The notes beneath the pieces are model-generated. The model was not told where the DNA came from. It searched no databases and saw only the letters and a program-made list of their open reading frames with translations. Both the position numbers and the translations under genes were made by a program. Shown piece by piece: positions 11,201-20,930 of a stretch of DNA of 64,000 nucleotides (positions are counted from its first letter, which is position 1; the number at the start of each line of letters is the position of its first letter). Origin of the DNA: Sweltsa coloradensis (taxonomy: Eukaryota > Arthropoda > Insecta > Plecoptera > Chloroperlidae); assembly GCA_024449915.1 (NCBI GenBank), contig JAMZAV010000800.1:248001-312000 (forward strand). Direction: 5' to 3'.

Positions 11201-14079
11201 AGTAAGCTGTTTACCAAGGACATCAAACTGTGGGAGATACTTGACGATCATGACATTTTCCGGGAGGTAAGGGATGTATTTCCCGTTGTACATCCACAGA
11301 ACACGTAGCTGAAGCTGAATGAAGGCGTTTAAGAACTCGTCGAGCAGAGCGTCGAAGAGGTAGAGTCTTTCCGTCGAGGGTTCAAACGAAAAGACTACAG
11401 CGCCGTCCTTGGCGCCGTCCAAGAACTTCTGCAGATGCTGTGCGTACGAACAAATGCAATTTTACAACGGAAAAAGATCGTTAAATTATTAGTTCAGGTG
11501 GGTGCATAATGGGCTGAATACCATAATTTGTTAATTAAATCGTAATAAAAAAATGGTCTTCCAAAATTAACTTTTTGGCTATTCAACAGCAATATAAGCT
11601 AAAGTGCCCCATTTTGCCTCTCGCCTACTCTTCTACGAGAGGTCTTCGCACCATTACCCACCTGCAATCATGGCTGCTATAGTTATTTCCGAGGGTGTCT
11701 TATTTTGTATGGACTTTCATTGATGGGTTTAAGGGCAAATAAAAAACTAAATATATTTTGTCTGATGCGGAATTCGAGCCCGGTATCTTGTTAATAGGAA
11801 GCGAGGACTCAACAACTGCAAAAAAGAGCCATACAACTAAAAACTGAAAGAGAATAAGATTATCTCTTACCTTTAGCAGTCTGTCTGCTGGTTTGAGGTT
11901 GAATCCTCCAATCTGTACCATGGCAGGAACTACCGGCATTGGGTAGTCCAGAGTGGGGTAGGTAGCCACAAGCAGCAACGAAGTATTCATATCAAGGTCA
12001 CGGATATAGGGGAGAGTCATATCGTCTATATACATCCGCATTAGCCTGTCTAGAAACGGCAAATAGAGTAAGTGCCGGCCAATATTGGTAATGGTAGTTT
12101 CAATAAAATTTTCTATTCTTTCCGGTAAGGTCATTCTATCAGAAAGACCCATGAAAGTGTTAGGGGCGAATGAAAATGGCTGCGAGTTGCCGACTAGGTC
12201 CCCCCATAGTCCGTGCTGGCCTCGATCCGACGAGAAGCCGACTATGGGCGCATTGAAACTGTGTGCTAATACGAGAGAGCATTCGTTCATCAACACGTCG
12301 AATATCAGCAGGTCGAACTCTTCGTTCCACGCGTAATAAAGACGTTCAACGTTTTCGTCAGTTAGGAAATTCTTGCAATTTTCTTGTGCGTTGCTAAAAG
12401 CTTTTAAAGACAGTGGATATTTCATGTCGTAGATGCTGGTCGAAGTATCAAGTTTACCTGTAAAGAAAACCACTTTATGAGGTCCCATCTAAAGGTAATT
12501 TAGTGGGTGTGCTTGCTCAGTTCGCAATCAAATGTCATATTACTTGCCAGCATGGCTTATTGTTCAAATTAAAACTTGGAAGCTTCGTAAAGGCTTTTTT
12601 AGGTGCGTTGTTGGATGAGCGTAATTTTTTAAATACGAAAAAAGCGCAAAATTGCGATTTTCACGAGAAATAATTTTTCGATTAAGCTAAAATTTCACAC
12701 GAATATGAAAGTTTATTAAATAAGTCGAAGAAATTTTAAAAATCGAAAAAATCGTAAAATTGCGATTATCATAAAATATCTTACTGTAATTCTTACAAAG
12801 GGCTTTCGGGTAGCAAGTAAGCCTCTATCAAATTGCCGAGCAGAATTGTAGAAATACTCTGTCTTTTAACCGCACTACTGTAACATCCATCGCACTACTG
12901 CAATTCAACTCTCGTAGGCCTATGCCAAATGGAATATAAATTCGCACTCAGTTGACTCTTAGTGCACACAAGTGCACCCAGTGGAAGACTAAGGGCACAA
13001 AACATGATGACCATCAGTGCCTTAACTGTTGGTTTATGCAACATCATAATTGCACTTTTGCTATATCCAACAACTCAATATGGCTTAATTAATCTCTTCA
13101 GTCCCTGCGTCCAATTAAATGGACAACGTATTTTAAATTTTAATCCGGGCAGGTGATAAGTTTTCCAATTTGACCCCAATTTTTTTTTGGATGAATAAAA
13201 CATAAATAGATTTTTCTCCCATGTCAGTGGGACGAAATGTACCCTTTTTAGAGGTTTGAAAACACACATCATTAAAAAAAGGGTATAAAAATGAAAAAAT
13301 GGGGTTTGTCCCAGAAAAGTAATATATTTCTAGTATTGCTATTATTTTAGATACAAAAAATGCAACATGAGCAAAAAATTCAGAAAAAATCTAGTTTCAG
13401 GAATAGCCTTCAAATTTCTATTTAAAATTTAATTTAATTTTTTATTCAGAATCCAAAATTTCCCAAATTCATTAAAAAACGTGATAAAAAATATTTTGAA
13501 AACATTAAAATTCTTATAAAAAAATCTGGAATTAGATTAAATTGCTTAAAATTATTTTATTTGAACCAATTTAATTCGGGACTGATGGGATTAAATTGAT
13601 CGAAACCCACGAAAGTGGTGAGAAAGAGCTTTGTTTATAACAATCAAACTTTGTGGAATGTAAATAATAAAAATCATTGCACCAGTAATAACATATTATT
13701 CTGATATCAGTAAATACTCATCCAACAAAGAATAAAAGAGCCTGTCTATAGGAATACGTTAAAATAGCATTTTACGTACTTTACGTACTTTACGTACGTT
13801 AAAAATAGCATTTTACGTACTTAGCGAATTAACTTTCGTAAGTGTGATATCCGTGTAGTTCTTAGAAAGCCTCTTCTGTGGGAAGGCGCTGACGACGGTG
13901 ATCTGATGCCCTCTGAGGGCGAGCTCCTTAAGCAGAGGCTCGCACAAGGCAAAGTGTTTTCGTATGGGGGTGGGGAAGATTGCCAGGATACGCGCTCCAT
14001 AACAGTAGGAGGCCAGTATTGAAGCCAGGGCTACGAGGATCCAGGTTCTGGTTTCAGAGACCTGCGAAAGAAGAAGAAG

Positions 14080-14111
<32 letters not shown>

Positions 14112-14136
14112 GAAGAAGAAGAAGAAGAAGAAGAAG

Positions 14137-14168
<32 letters not shown>

Positions 14169-17100
14169 GAAGAAGAAGTAGAAATGCACGTTACTTTGTC
14201 TTGTGGCGCAGATGGAAAAAATCACCTACATTTAAATTTCACATAACAAATTTGAGCTAATAGCACAGATAATGCTGTTTTAGTCCAGAAGCTGTCGCCG
14301 CCATTTTGTTCTGCTAAACAATTTGAGTACAGGAATGTCACTTACATCAAAAGTTTCGTCATGAAATGCAAAAAAAAAAAACTGACCGGTGTTCAATTTG
14401 ACAACCGCGACCGGAAGTTTATTGTTGTAGTTGTATGTTTTAATGCTGACCGACTACCAAAACCGGCTACGACTGCCGAAACCAATCTAGATAACCCACC
14501 TTTAGTCAACTAGACTAGGAAACCGACAAAGTCCTTGTCAGACGAGTGAACGAGTCATGTGTTGAGTGTTGAGTACCCGGGAACATTTTTTATTTATAAG
14601 TTGATTGTTATTATAAAAGGTATAAATTATACTTTTGAGTTTAGTTGTTATAATAGCGCGTCAACTATAAGACCATAATGCGCCACTCTAGCCTATGATA
14701 AGCTAGGGAGGAAAGATCAACACTGTCTAGACTCTAGATAAAGCCGTATAGGTGTCACATGTTTGTATTAGGTGCGTTTGTCTGCCACTAGAGTGGCGCG
14801 TCACGTGACGTTTAGGCGAAGAGGCTTGAGTTTTTGCAGTACTGGACGTTTCTTCACCCTTTTGGCAAATTCATCTGTGAGAGGAAAGTTCTAAATTGTG
14901 TAATATTGCCAACTTTTTGGCCGGTTTAGATTCCTTGGGCTTCCGTTCGGCATCAATAGTGCCACAGAGGTACTACAAAAGGAAATAAATGATTTAATCC
15001 AAGGTATAGGTGGAGTATATAGTAACATTGACGACATTGTGGTAACTGGTAAATATCTCGAAGAGCAATAGACTCAGGCACGTTCTTGATCGGGCCAGAA
15101 TATACACTTTCGCTTCAGTAAAGAAAACTTCAACTAGCAGTCAGCACAATAGACTTTTTAGGTCATGAGGTAACCTCAGATGGTATTGCTATTCATAACG
15201 CCAAGGTTGAAGCAATAACTTCAATGAAACAACCCGAGACTAAGTTAGAATTACAGCAGTTTCTCGGAATTGTAAACTTCCTCGGAAAGTTTATCCCTAA
15301 TCTTTCTGAAAAAACACATCACCTCAGACAGTTTCTACATAAAGACAAAGAATGGTTGTGGGACTCTAAGCTTGCAGAAAGTTTTAACGATGTTAAAACC
15401 CTGATAAACTCTGCACCAGTGCTGGCATTTTTTGATAAAAACAAACCTTTAGTGTTGTCTGTTATCGCAAGCCAATATGGGCTTGGGGCCGTGCTCCTGC
15501 TAGACAAAAGACCAGTTGCATATGGTTCAGTAACTTTAACGTCAACCCAACAACAAATGGCCCAGATCGAAAAAGAAATGCTTGCAATAATATTTGGATG
15601 TAAATACTTCCATTTTTACCTTTACGGAATGCCGTTCACAGTTGAAATTGATCACAATTCTCTTTTTGGCCTAGTAAAGAAACAATTGAAAGTTTTATCA
15701 CCTAGACTTCAAAGACAGTTAATTAGTTTCATGCAATACTCTCCAGAAATGATGCATGTGCCTAAAAAGGAACTTTACCCAGTCTTAACCTTGTCACGTG
15801 CTCCTTCACAAAATTTGGTATACTCGGACTACCTTCAAGATGAAGGAAATGTAATCCACTGCATTGTTAGCATGTCGAGACCTAAAACTGATAAACTCAA
15901 AATAGCATCCCAAGACGATGAAGAATTACAAAAAGTGAAATGCTATATCAGAGAGGGTTGGCCTCCAGCAGGCAAACAGGGCAAACAAGGTATCTCACGG
16001 GCACGAGAAAACCCCTACTGGCAGCATAAAGAGGAAATTCATGAAAAAGGTGGCCTGTTCTTCAAAGGAAACCGACTTATTATCCCAAAGTCACAACAAC
16101 AAGAAACCTTGACAGCAAGCCACATTGCTTATCAAAGGGTAGGATCCTGCCAAGCAAAGGTAGGAAGCAATCTATCGGCCAAGCATGAATGCCGACATAA
16201 AAACCATGATTTTAGCATGTCTAACGTGTCAAAGTTACTCAAGAGCAAATACAAAAGAACCTCTGATGCCTCACGTTCCTAAATTCCCCTGGAACAAGTA
16301 CGGAGTTGATTTTCTGAAAGCGGAAAACAAGACGTTCATGCTCGTGACTGACTATATCACTCATAATTCGTCGAAGTACGAGAAATGACAACAACATCAC
16401 AAGTGGTCATACAAAACCTAAAACAAATTTTTAAAACTCATGGAATCCCCTCTACAATGATTGCAGATAATGGACCACCATTTGATTCTCATTTGCAGTA
16501 AAATTTTCGTCTGCTATACCCCAAAAGTAATGGCATGGTAGAGAGATCCGTCGGTACAATAAAAGGTTTAATCGTCAAGGCCGTACGATCAGGACGAGAC
16601 CCGGATATGGCAATAATGGAAAACAAATCCACACTGAAGCAGAATCTACTATCCCCTGCGCAGATGTTAATATGTAGGCGGTTGAGAACATTTTGTTCAA
16701 CAACTTTCAAACAAATTGTGCAAACCATTATTCCCAACTAGTATTTCTTGTAAAACACTGCGAAAAATGCAAGTAACGCAGAAAATCATTCATGATCAAC
16801 ATTCTAAACATCTCCATTATTACCTGAACAACCAGTCCTAGTGGAGAAATCTAAAAGATCATGGGTACCCGGAACTGTCATTGAACTAATGAACTTGATA
16901 TCACCCCACGATCCTACAAAATCCTAACTTCAGAAGGTTCAACTGTACGACGTATTCGATCCTCCTCACGACCAAGATTAATTAACAAACAACCTTCCTG
17001 ATCAGTAATTCCCAAAATCATAACAGATGTAACCCCAACTAAAAAAAAATCCTCTTTACACCTCGTCACTCAACCCAACCAGAGATGTACCAACAAGTCC

Positions 17101-18417
17101 TGGTACAACCCGCCTATGAACGGCCCGGCCTACCATAAGTCCAATTCGGCCACGGACCCGAAAGCAGATGGCATAGCGACTCCGCCATCTTCCCCAATCA
17201 AGGCGGTTAGGATCACCCCAGGAGGAAGAATAATAAATCTACCCTCAAGATACAAATCATGATTCATTTATATCGTACAATGTTGCACTATGTTTAACAG
17301 ACAATTAGATTAGAGCCTTCAACTCATGTATACTTAATTTAAATAAATGTAAACTAGTAAACTTGAAAAAAAGAAAAAAGAAAAAAGAAAAAAAGGACAT
17401 GTCACATGTTGTATTAGGCGCGTACGCTTACACGATTGTCTGCCACTAGAGTGACGCGTCAGTGGCGTCACGTGACGTTTAGGCCTAGATAAGTATGGCC
17501 GAGCACTGTGAGATCGTGCTCATGTATTGCTGTGTTAAAGTAATAATGTTCATGTGCACTTATCAATCAATAAAGAAGATTATAATAACCTAAGTATTGT
17601 TGCACATTCATAAATAGGGACAGAGGAGAAAAGGGAATGATACTAGTTACTCATCACATGGCTCACTCACTAATCTAACAACGATTTTGGCGTTTTCCTA
17701 GAGTAGTTTTATTAGACAAGGGGAATTGGTAGCCTAAGATTATTTTTGTTTTTCCTCTGACTACCCATGTATAGTTCGTCCGTTTACATTTGACGAATTT
17801 CGGCTTTTTCGCCGACTCAGCGGGAGCATGTAAGCCACTTGTTATAACCGATTAAAAGGGTTGTAAATTGAAATTCAGTCTTCGCTGACCGTCGTCAATG
17901 TTGCCCGGCTGTAGTTTCATTGTGCGCCTCTTTGGCAAACCAATGAAGCGCAATAATGGGAACCAAACTAAGTGGCCTGGCGACGGGTTTGCGATTCATT
18001 ATAATGGACATGTCAATCACCAGAGGAAGATGATCCTGTCTAAGGGTGTGAACAAATCTAGCCTTTTGTCCCTTTGAGGAACTCCAAATTCGTCAACTGT
18101 AAACGGACGAACTATAACTGAGTTGGTAGACAATAAATTGGCATCTTTATTTTGTATTTAATATGCCATATTCATACAATAAATTATAATTTGAAAATTA
18201 CACCATACTCTTTTGAGGCTTTGCTTATAAATTCCCAATACTTTCTGATGCAAAAATAGAAATATTAAACAAAATTTAAAAATTTAAACCGAAGATAAAT
18301 TTACTTAACGGATGAGGCAGAATTACCTAATATTACAAATTAATTATTCTTAAATAATTTTATTTATTTTGTCTCCATTCCCCAGTAGAGAATTATTAAT
18401 ATGCTAAGACTTACCAT
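5519..18417 (-). CDS. UGT: UDP-glycosyltransferase, copy A (six coding exons)
   Basis: Family 1 UGTs transfer sugar from a UDP-sugar to small lipophilic molecules and sit in the ER membrane facing the lumen. The spliced exons (18415-18417, 13821-14061, 11871-12457, 11215-11428, 7596-7815, 5519-5825) give 523 codons, the usual family length. Visible parts: a signal peptide at about residues 2-23, the motif FPTP at 30-33 followed by His37 at the catalytic-base position, Asp135 at the expected partner position, the UGT signature region around 345-384, a membrane span at ~474-491 and a short lysine-containing cytosolic tail. Oddities: the signature has SHGD (358-361) where SHGG or THGG is usual, and Asn383-His384 where Asp-Gln normally holds the sugar. 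The exons are intact, so I judge it a functional gene with altered donor binding rather than a pseudogene. Splice sites are inferred, not from transcripts. Confidence 0.85.
6266..6690. mobile_element. hAT-type nonautonomous element with 8-bp TSD
   Basis: Terminal inverted repeats CAGTGGCGTATCCAG and CTGGATACGCCACTG enclose 425 bp with internal G and C runs. The flanks carry the 8-bp direct repeat GACGGTTG (6,258-6,265 and 6,691-6,698), the target size typical of hAT transposons. It lies in intron 5 of UGT-A. Confidence 0.85.
6700..6905. repeat. Imperfect ~110-bp tandem repeat
   Basis: Two related units (about 6,709-6,795 and 6,820-6,902) share CCGGGCTTT, GACTAAAAGTCTTCTATG and CGCCCGCAC or GCCCGCAC. 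Similar fragments occur just left of the hAT-type element, so that element inserted into this repeat. I see no coding content. Confidence 0.55.
7596..7815 (-). CDS. UGT: UGT-A coding exon 5 (UGT signature)
   Basis: The exon has 220 nt, phase 1 in and 2 out, acceptor TGTATTTCAG, donor CCCAG|GTTAGT. It holds the UDP-sugar signature: HPNVRAFLSHGD, EAVYHGVPFVGIP and the position normally Asp-Gln, here Asn-His. I count 11 nucleotide differences from the UGT-B exon. Confidence 0.85.
7965..8277 (-). mobile_element. Penelope-like fragment flanked by AT microsatellites
   Basis: About 240 bp of unique sequence lies between an (AT)n run (7,971-7,994) and a longer one (8,226-8,276). It is absent at the homologous site in UGT-B (~29,955). 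The minus strand carries TTGAAGATGGGCAG and CTGCCCGAAACGTTGG, the arrangement seen in Penelope-like retroelements, which carry hammerhead motifs. No reverse transcriptase is present, so it would be a terminal fragment. Confidence 0.55.
8041..8078 (-). ncRNA. Hammerhead-ribozyme-like motif (Penelope type)
   Basis: On the minus strand a CUGAUGA-like box (TTGAAGA) is followed by a six-pair stem GGGCAG/CTGCCC with a short loop, then GAAAC, the order of the hammerhead core around stem II. The first box departs from consensus, so activity is doubtful. Confidence 0.45.
8278..9768. repeat. UGT-A intron 4 sequence shared with UGT-B
   Basis: This non-coding stretch matches pieces of 30,000-33,430, confirming one ancestral intron. 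It includes the motif GGTGGAGGTGTCGGGTCATT near 8,470. Near 9,421-9,470 a 15-bp unit is present about three times; it is expanded in UGT-B. The open frame at 9,496-9,711 is shared with UGT-B but its substitutions look neutral. Confidence 0.6.
9769..10409 (-). mobile_element. Helitron-like nonautonomous element 1
   Basis: Read on the minus strand it runs from TTGGATGAGCG to CTAG, with an inverted GCTCATCC and a hairpin before the CTAG end. Its body holds repeated ~190-bp units with the block ATTGCGCTCAAA. UGT-B has the empty site near 33,430 (GAATAAAATTATTATTG), which shows insertion without target duplication. Confidence 0.75.
10421..11184 (-). mobile_element. Helitron-like nonautonomous element 2
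   Basis: A second copy lies 11 bp from element 1 in the same orientation, with three to four body units each containing CACACGAATA and AAGCATGTAGGTGTT-like blocks. Its 5' end is damaged (CTCACCAA for CTCATCCAA on the plus strand). ATTATTATTT flanks it on both sides, suggesting tandem duplication of element plus flank. Confidence 0.7.
11215..11428 (-). CDS. UGT: UGT-A coding exon 4 (start of donor-binding domain)
   Basis: The exon has 214 nt, acceptor TCTGCAG, phase 0 in, donor CCTTG|GTAAAC, phase 1 out. It encodes the linker and the first half of the C-terminal Rossmann domain (VVFSFEPS, where FSxGS is usual) up to KYLPQFDVL, where canonical UGTs have a Trp-Leu-Pro-Gln-Gln pattern. Confidence 0.85.
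11871..12457 (-). CDS. UGT: UGT-A coding exon 3 (substrate-binding domain)
   Basis: The exon has 587 nt, acceptor TTTCTTTACAG, donor AAAG|GTAAGA. It carries most of the N-terminal acceptor-binding domain, including FDLLIFD with the putative catalytic Asp, the NAPIVGFSS block and the PMPVVPAMVQIGG segment that precedes the domain linker. It is three codons shorter than its UGT-B counterpart because of small in-frame indels near residues 93 and 104. Confidence 0.85.
12575..12776 (-). mobile_element. Truncated Helitron-like copy
   Basis: The 3' end (as CTTGG for CTAGG on the plus strand) and one body unit are recognisable, followed by loss of the 5' part. It lies in intron 2 of UGT-A, about 120 bp upstream of exon 3 in transcript order. 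Confidence 0.6.
12777..13764. other. UGT-A intron 2 remainder
   Basis: This is AT-rich non-coding sequence. The part at 12,790-13,070 matches 38,745-38,970 and 13,640-13,765 matches 40,728-40,790 and 41,290-41,360 in UGT-B, so it is ancestral intron. I see no gene. Confidence 0.5.
13765..13820 (-). repeat. Tandem GTACGTAAA repeats beside the exon 2 donor
   Basis: Just downstream of the exon 2 donor, the minus strand repeats GTACGTAAA several times before a second copy of AATGCTATTTT. UGT-B has one such copy. Each repeat resembles a weak splice donor. Confidence 0.6.
13821..14061 (-). CDS. UGT: UGT-A coding exon 2 (signal peptide, acceptor side)
   Basis: The exon has 241 nt, phase 0 in and phase 1 out. 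It encodes the hydrophobic signal (WILVALASILAS), FPTPIRKHF with the putative catalytic His, and the first helix region ending at the NYTDITL block. The acceptor TTTCGCAG is preceded by the CTT repeat. The donor chosen (CTAA|GTACGT) restores frame with exon 3 and gives the same length in UGT-B; a nearer GTTAAT would break the phase. Confidence 0.8.
14068..14182 (-). repeat. (CTT)n microsatellite at the exon 2 acceptor
   Basis: About 110 bp of GAA/AAG on the plus strand, with two TAG interruptions, ends seven bases before the acceptor AG. On the coding strand it is an almost pure pyrimidine tract. In frame, the region upstream reaches a TAA with no ATG, so here the repeat cannot be the protein start. 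Confidence 0.8.
14183..14511. other. UGT-A intron 1, unclassified
   Basis: This is non-coding sequence that, together with the repeats to 17,737, is absent from UGT-B intron 1. I see no gene or clear element end. Confidence 0.4.
14754..14830 (+). repeat. Gypsy 5' LTR, truncated
   Basis: The stretch begins TGTCACATG and shares TGCCACTAGAGTG and CACGTGACGTTTAGGC with the 3' LTR at 17,399. It then diverges, so most of the 5' LTR, leader and gag region have been lost. Confidence 0.6.
14920..16741 (+). pseudogene. pol: Degenerate Ty3/gypsy pol (RT, RNase H, integrase)
   Basis: This is a relic of retrotransposon polyprotein. A reverse-transcriptase piece (FLGLPFGI near 14,930 and a DD pair near 15,035, where the motif usually has Tyr or Phe before it) ends at a stop. 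A 352-codon open stretch (15,224-16,282) carries the RT thumb (QQFLGIVNFLGKFIPNLS), RNase H (GLGAVLL, with the usual first catalytic Asp replaced by Ile) and the start of the integrase zinc region. A frame change near 16,160 leads to CLTCQ and the beginning of the integrase core, then further stops. Protease and gag were not seen. It is inactive: frameshifts, stops and lost catalytic residues. It lies in intron 1 of UGT-A on the opposite strand. Confidence 0.85.
16742..17365 (+). pseudogene. Gypsy pol 3' part, decayed
   Basis: The sequence continues downstream of the integrase relic up to the purine tract. Broken frames only are present and no envelope-like gene is recognisable. Confidence 0.4.
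17366..17396 (+). other. Polypurine tract
   Basis: A run of A and G (repeats of GAAAAAA) lies immediately before the 3' LTR start, the position of plus-strand priming in LTR retroelements. Confidence 0.65.
17399..17612 (+). repeat. Gypsy 3' LTR
   Basis: It begins TGTCACATG like the 5' copy and includes AATAAAG near 17,569, a possible polyadenylation signal. The end is uncertain: ATAGG follows within a few bases and also precedes the 5' LTR, so it is a candidate 5-bp target duplication. Confidence 0.55.
17770..18116. mobile_element. Mariner-type nonautonomous element (TA target)
   Basis: Terminal inverted repeats of ~30 bp (TATAGTTCGTCCGTTTAC and its complement GTAAACGGACGAACTATA) enclose 347 bp without coding sequence. 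UGT-B at about 41,730 has the uninterrupted site with a single TA, which fits Tc1/mariner-type TA duplication. Confidence 0.75.
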
Positions 18418-18758
18418 GTCTGCAGTATATTCTGTACAGATCTCGTCTAGACAATCGCACAAAAAAGATCCTAGGACGACCTGCTTATTGTTTCGCTTGC
18501 TAAATCTCGTCTGCAAAGAACAGAATGCAAAATCAGAATATAATCGCAATATTTTTTCATAATCATGTATCGTGGTAATAATATGCGATTGATTGTTAGC
18601 ATAGAGTCAAAGGTGATATATTATTTACATACGAGTTTGCGGTGAGGCGATAATATTATAATTTTTAACCTTGACAACTATGTATGCGATGGTCACAAAA
18701 GCGTGGCAGGCGTCGAGCTGGTCCAATCCTTCGGCTCTTTCATAGGGAACCTAAGTAG
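18128..18758 (-). promoter_or_regulatory. UGT-A 5' UTR and promoter region (conserved with UGT-B)
   Basis: The stretch matches 42,521-43,180 over most of its length. It contains the ATG exon and presumably the transcription start, after which similarity between the two copies ends. No TATA box can be assigned with confidence. A possible acceptor TTCTTTGCAG near 18,511 is not kept in UGT-B. Confidence 0.45.
18415..18417 (-). CDS. UGT: UGT-A coding exon 1 (ATG only)
   Basis: On the minus strand ATG is followed directly by GTAAGT, a consensus donor, giving a phase-0 intron of 4.35 kb. The next acceptor starts with GTC TCT GAA, so the protein begins Met-Val-Ser-Glu. The same ATG-GTAAGT occurs in UGT-B at 42,833. 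Upstream sequence is open in frame here, but a 7-bp insertion in UGT-B shifts that frame, so it is best read as 5' UTR. The 5' end of the exon is not determined. Confidence 0.7.
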
Positions 18759-19108
18759 CGAGCGCGGGAAAGAATCCGGAGCACACTTGATAATATAGCC
18801 TAGGAAAATAACCCGACTTCGAACTTTGCACTTCCGTATTTCCCGACTGAGACCAAAATATGGTATTTAACCACACGACGAAAACACTTTTTATTTTCGC
18901 TACGTATAACAGTCAATATATTTTCAACAACTTATACCAAATTGAAATGAGAGCTACTTTAAAAAGTATGTGTAATCGCGATGTTGCCTTGCCACTAGGA
19001 CAAAAATAGAAAGATAGCGCATCTCTACCACTGAGCTCTACATACTTAAGTGCAGATCATTGTGCAGATCATAGATGGTGCAGATCTTATGCATACCTGG
19101 CAAATGTT

Positions 19109-19633
19109 GAGGCTGCGTTCCAATGCTTCTTTGCCCTGCTAGCCACTACCGTCTAGCCACTAACCTGCTAACTGCTACCTACTTACACCTTTGGGCATAC
19201 ACTTTCGAAGTCTACCTACTATGGCTACTCACAGCGTCCTAAACAGATAGAAAAGTCATCAACAACCCGAACAATAAACATAAACAATAAACAAACCCTA
19301 ACCTCACTTTTCACATGAAACCATTGAAAAGAATGCTTGACTGGATAGAAGTATTTGTATTGCTGTTATAATCAATTTTACTATCGTAATATCATCAATT
19401 TATAATACTTTAACTCCATAAGTAGCTTCTAGTTGTAGGTTTGTGGCTGCGAAATTACTGGCCGCCATTTTGCTAGCAGGCTAGTGGGCTTCGTAGTGTA
19501 CACTTTCGCGTGCTCTCTGCTGTCCACTAGCCTGCTAGCCAAATCGGAGCTTTGGTCGCCTGCTAGTCACTTCACTTCCGGTAAATGAGTCCACTACGCA
19601 GTAGACTAGCGTAAAAATGAAGCAACGCAGCCT
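19109..19633. mobile_element. TIR element (AGGCTGCGTT ends)
   Basis: AGGCTGCGTTCCAATGCTTC at the left is mirrored by GAAGCAACGCAGCCT at the right. The interior repeats CTAGCC/CTGCTAG motifs. A clear target duplication was not found. Confidence 0.55.
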
Positions 19634-20445
19634 GAGATGTGAAGTTGGCGGAAGTTTGCCGTCCGCCATTTTCTTTCGTCCCTAATCAGCGGCAGATTCA
19701 AAAGAACTAAAAATAATAGATTCGTTCACCTGTGTCACTAGCCTGTGTTCATCAGTTTATTTAGTGTAACACTGCAGTAAACACTATTCGTAGGCATCCT
19801 GATTGACCCTGATAATAGACCACTGTAATGTAGGTCTACTAGTCAACGTAACCTCAAAATAAGCTAGCCACAAACCGCCATCTTGACGTTAAGATTTACA
19901 TCTAGACGGCGGTGCAATCGCAATGAAATCGCAATATAATCGCGATATAATCGAGGGACGTCGATAATAGGTTCTTCCTACGCTAGATGGGGAGGTGTGA
20001 GTGTGTGAGGCACATGCAACATCGAGTTTTGACGACGAAGCCTTGATGCTACATTTACGCGGTGTCGCACAATAGCATGGCACAGCCGCACCTCGAAATC
20101 ACGAGATATTGCATCGCCGCACTTACAAGTACTTTTTAAACAAGATCTCATTTAAATTTGGTGTAAGTTGTTGAAAAGATGTCTGTATTACGTAGCGAAA
20201 ATATGAAGTGTTCTCGTCGTGTGGTTGAAATATCTTATTTTGGTCTCAGTCGGGAGATACGGTAGAGCAAAGTTTGAAGCTGTTTTTTTCCTATGCCTTA
20301 TGATTTTTTACATCTTTAACATTTATTTATTAGCTGACAGGTATACAAAGTTTTGTATGGTGGCAAGGTCCAATATTAATATTTAAAAATAAAATATACA
20401 GTTTCATATTATAACTACTGAGATTCTTAGAACAGTTAGGTTTAA

Positions 20446-20930
20446 TTAGTATAAACAATAATTGGACTCATCATGTTCTTTTATTAAATTAATATATTAA
20501 AGTTAAAGGTAAAGCAATATTTCGGGTACTTTCAGTACCCTTCAAAAGGCAACAAACCAACAAACATAAAAACTCCGTCTCCCAGCCAAGGTCGACACAT
20601 CTAAAAAACACGGCCATCTTGATCTCAATAAAAATACATATTCAAAAAAAAAATTCCACGCGATTGGAATAGAGTTTGTCCCAAAGCCATAGAACTATTG
20701 TGGCATGATTGTGGTATATATTTTATTTTATTTGAATAGTATTTTTATTGAGATCAAGATGGCCGTGTTTGTTAGAGTGTCGACCTTGGCTGGGAGACGA
20801 AATAGTTTTATGTTTTGTTGGTTTGTTGCCTTTTGAAGGGTACTGAAAGTACCGAAATATTGCTTTACCTTTAATTTATATATTAATTTAATAAAAGAAC
20901 ATGATTGAGTCCAATTATTGTTTATACTAA
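20446..20930. mobile_element. Foldback element, ~200-bp arms
   Basis: Arms 20,446-20,645 and 20,734-20,930 are close inverted copies (TTAGTATAAACAATAATTGG against CCAATTATTGTTTATACTAA) with a ~90-bp loop. ACAGTTTCATATTA occurs as a direct repeat about 48 bp left and a few bases right of the element. Confidence 0.75.

Larger units (their letters stand above)
14514..17702. mobile_element. Palindromic element interrupted by a gypsy retroelement
   Basis: The ends are inverted copies (about 55 bp): ACTAGGAAACCGACAAAGTC at the left and the complement near 17,640-17,702. The same family is intact at 33,737-34,013. The gypsy copy (14,754-17,612) splits it, so the uninterrupted element would be roughly 330 bp. 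Its ends resemble the CTAG end of the Helitron-like family. Confidence 0.6.

Noticed and set aside
13980..14246. Open frame encoding a long glutamate run (and poly-phenylalanine on the other strand)
   Set aside because: It is the GAA microsatellite at the UGT-A exon 2 acceptor.
18364..18549. Minus-strand open frame extending upstream of the UGT-A ATG
   Set aside because: A 7-bp insertion in UGT-B breaks the frame, and it reads past the splice donor.
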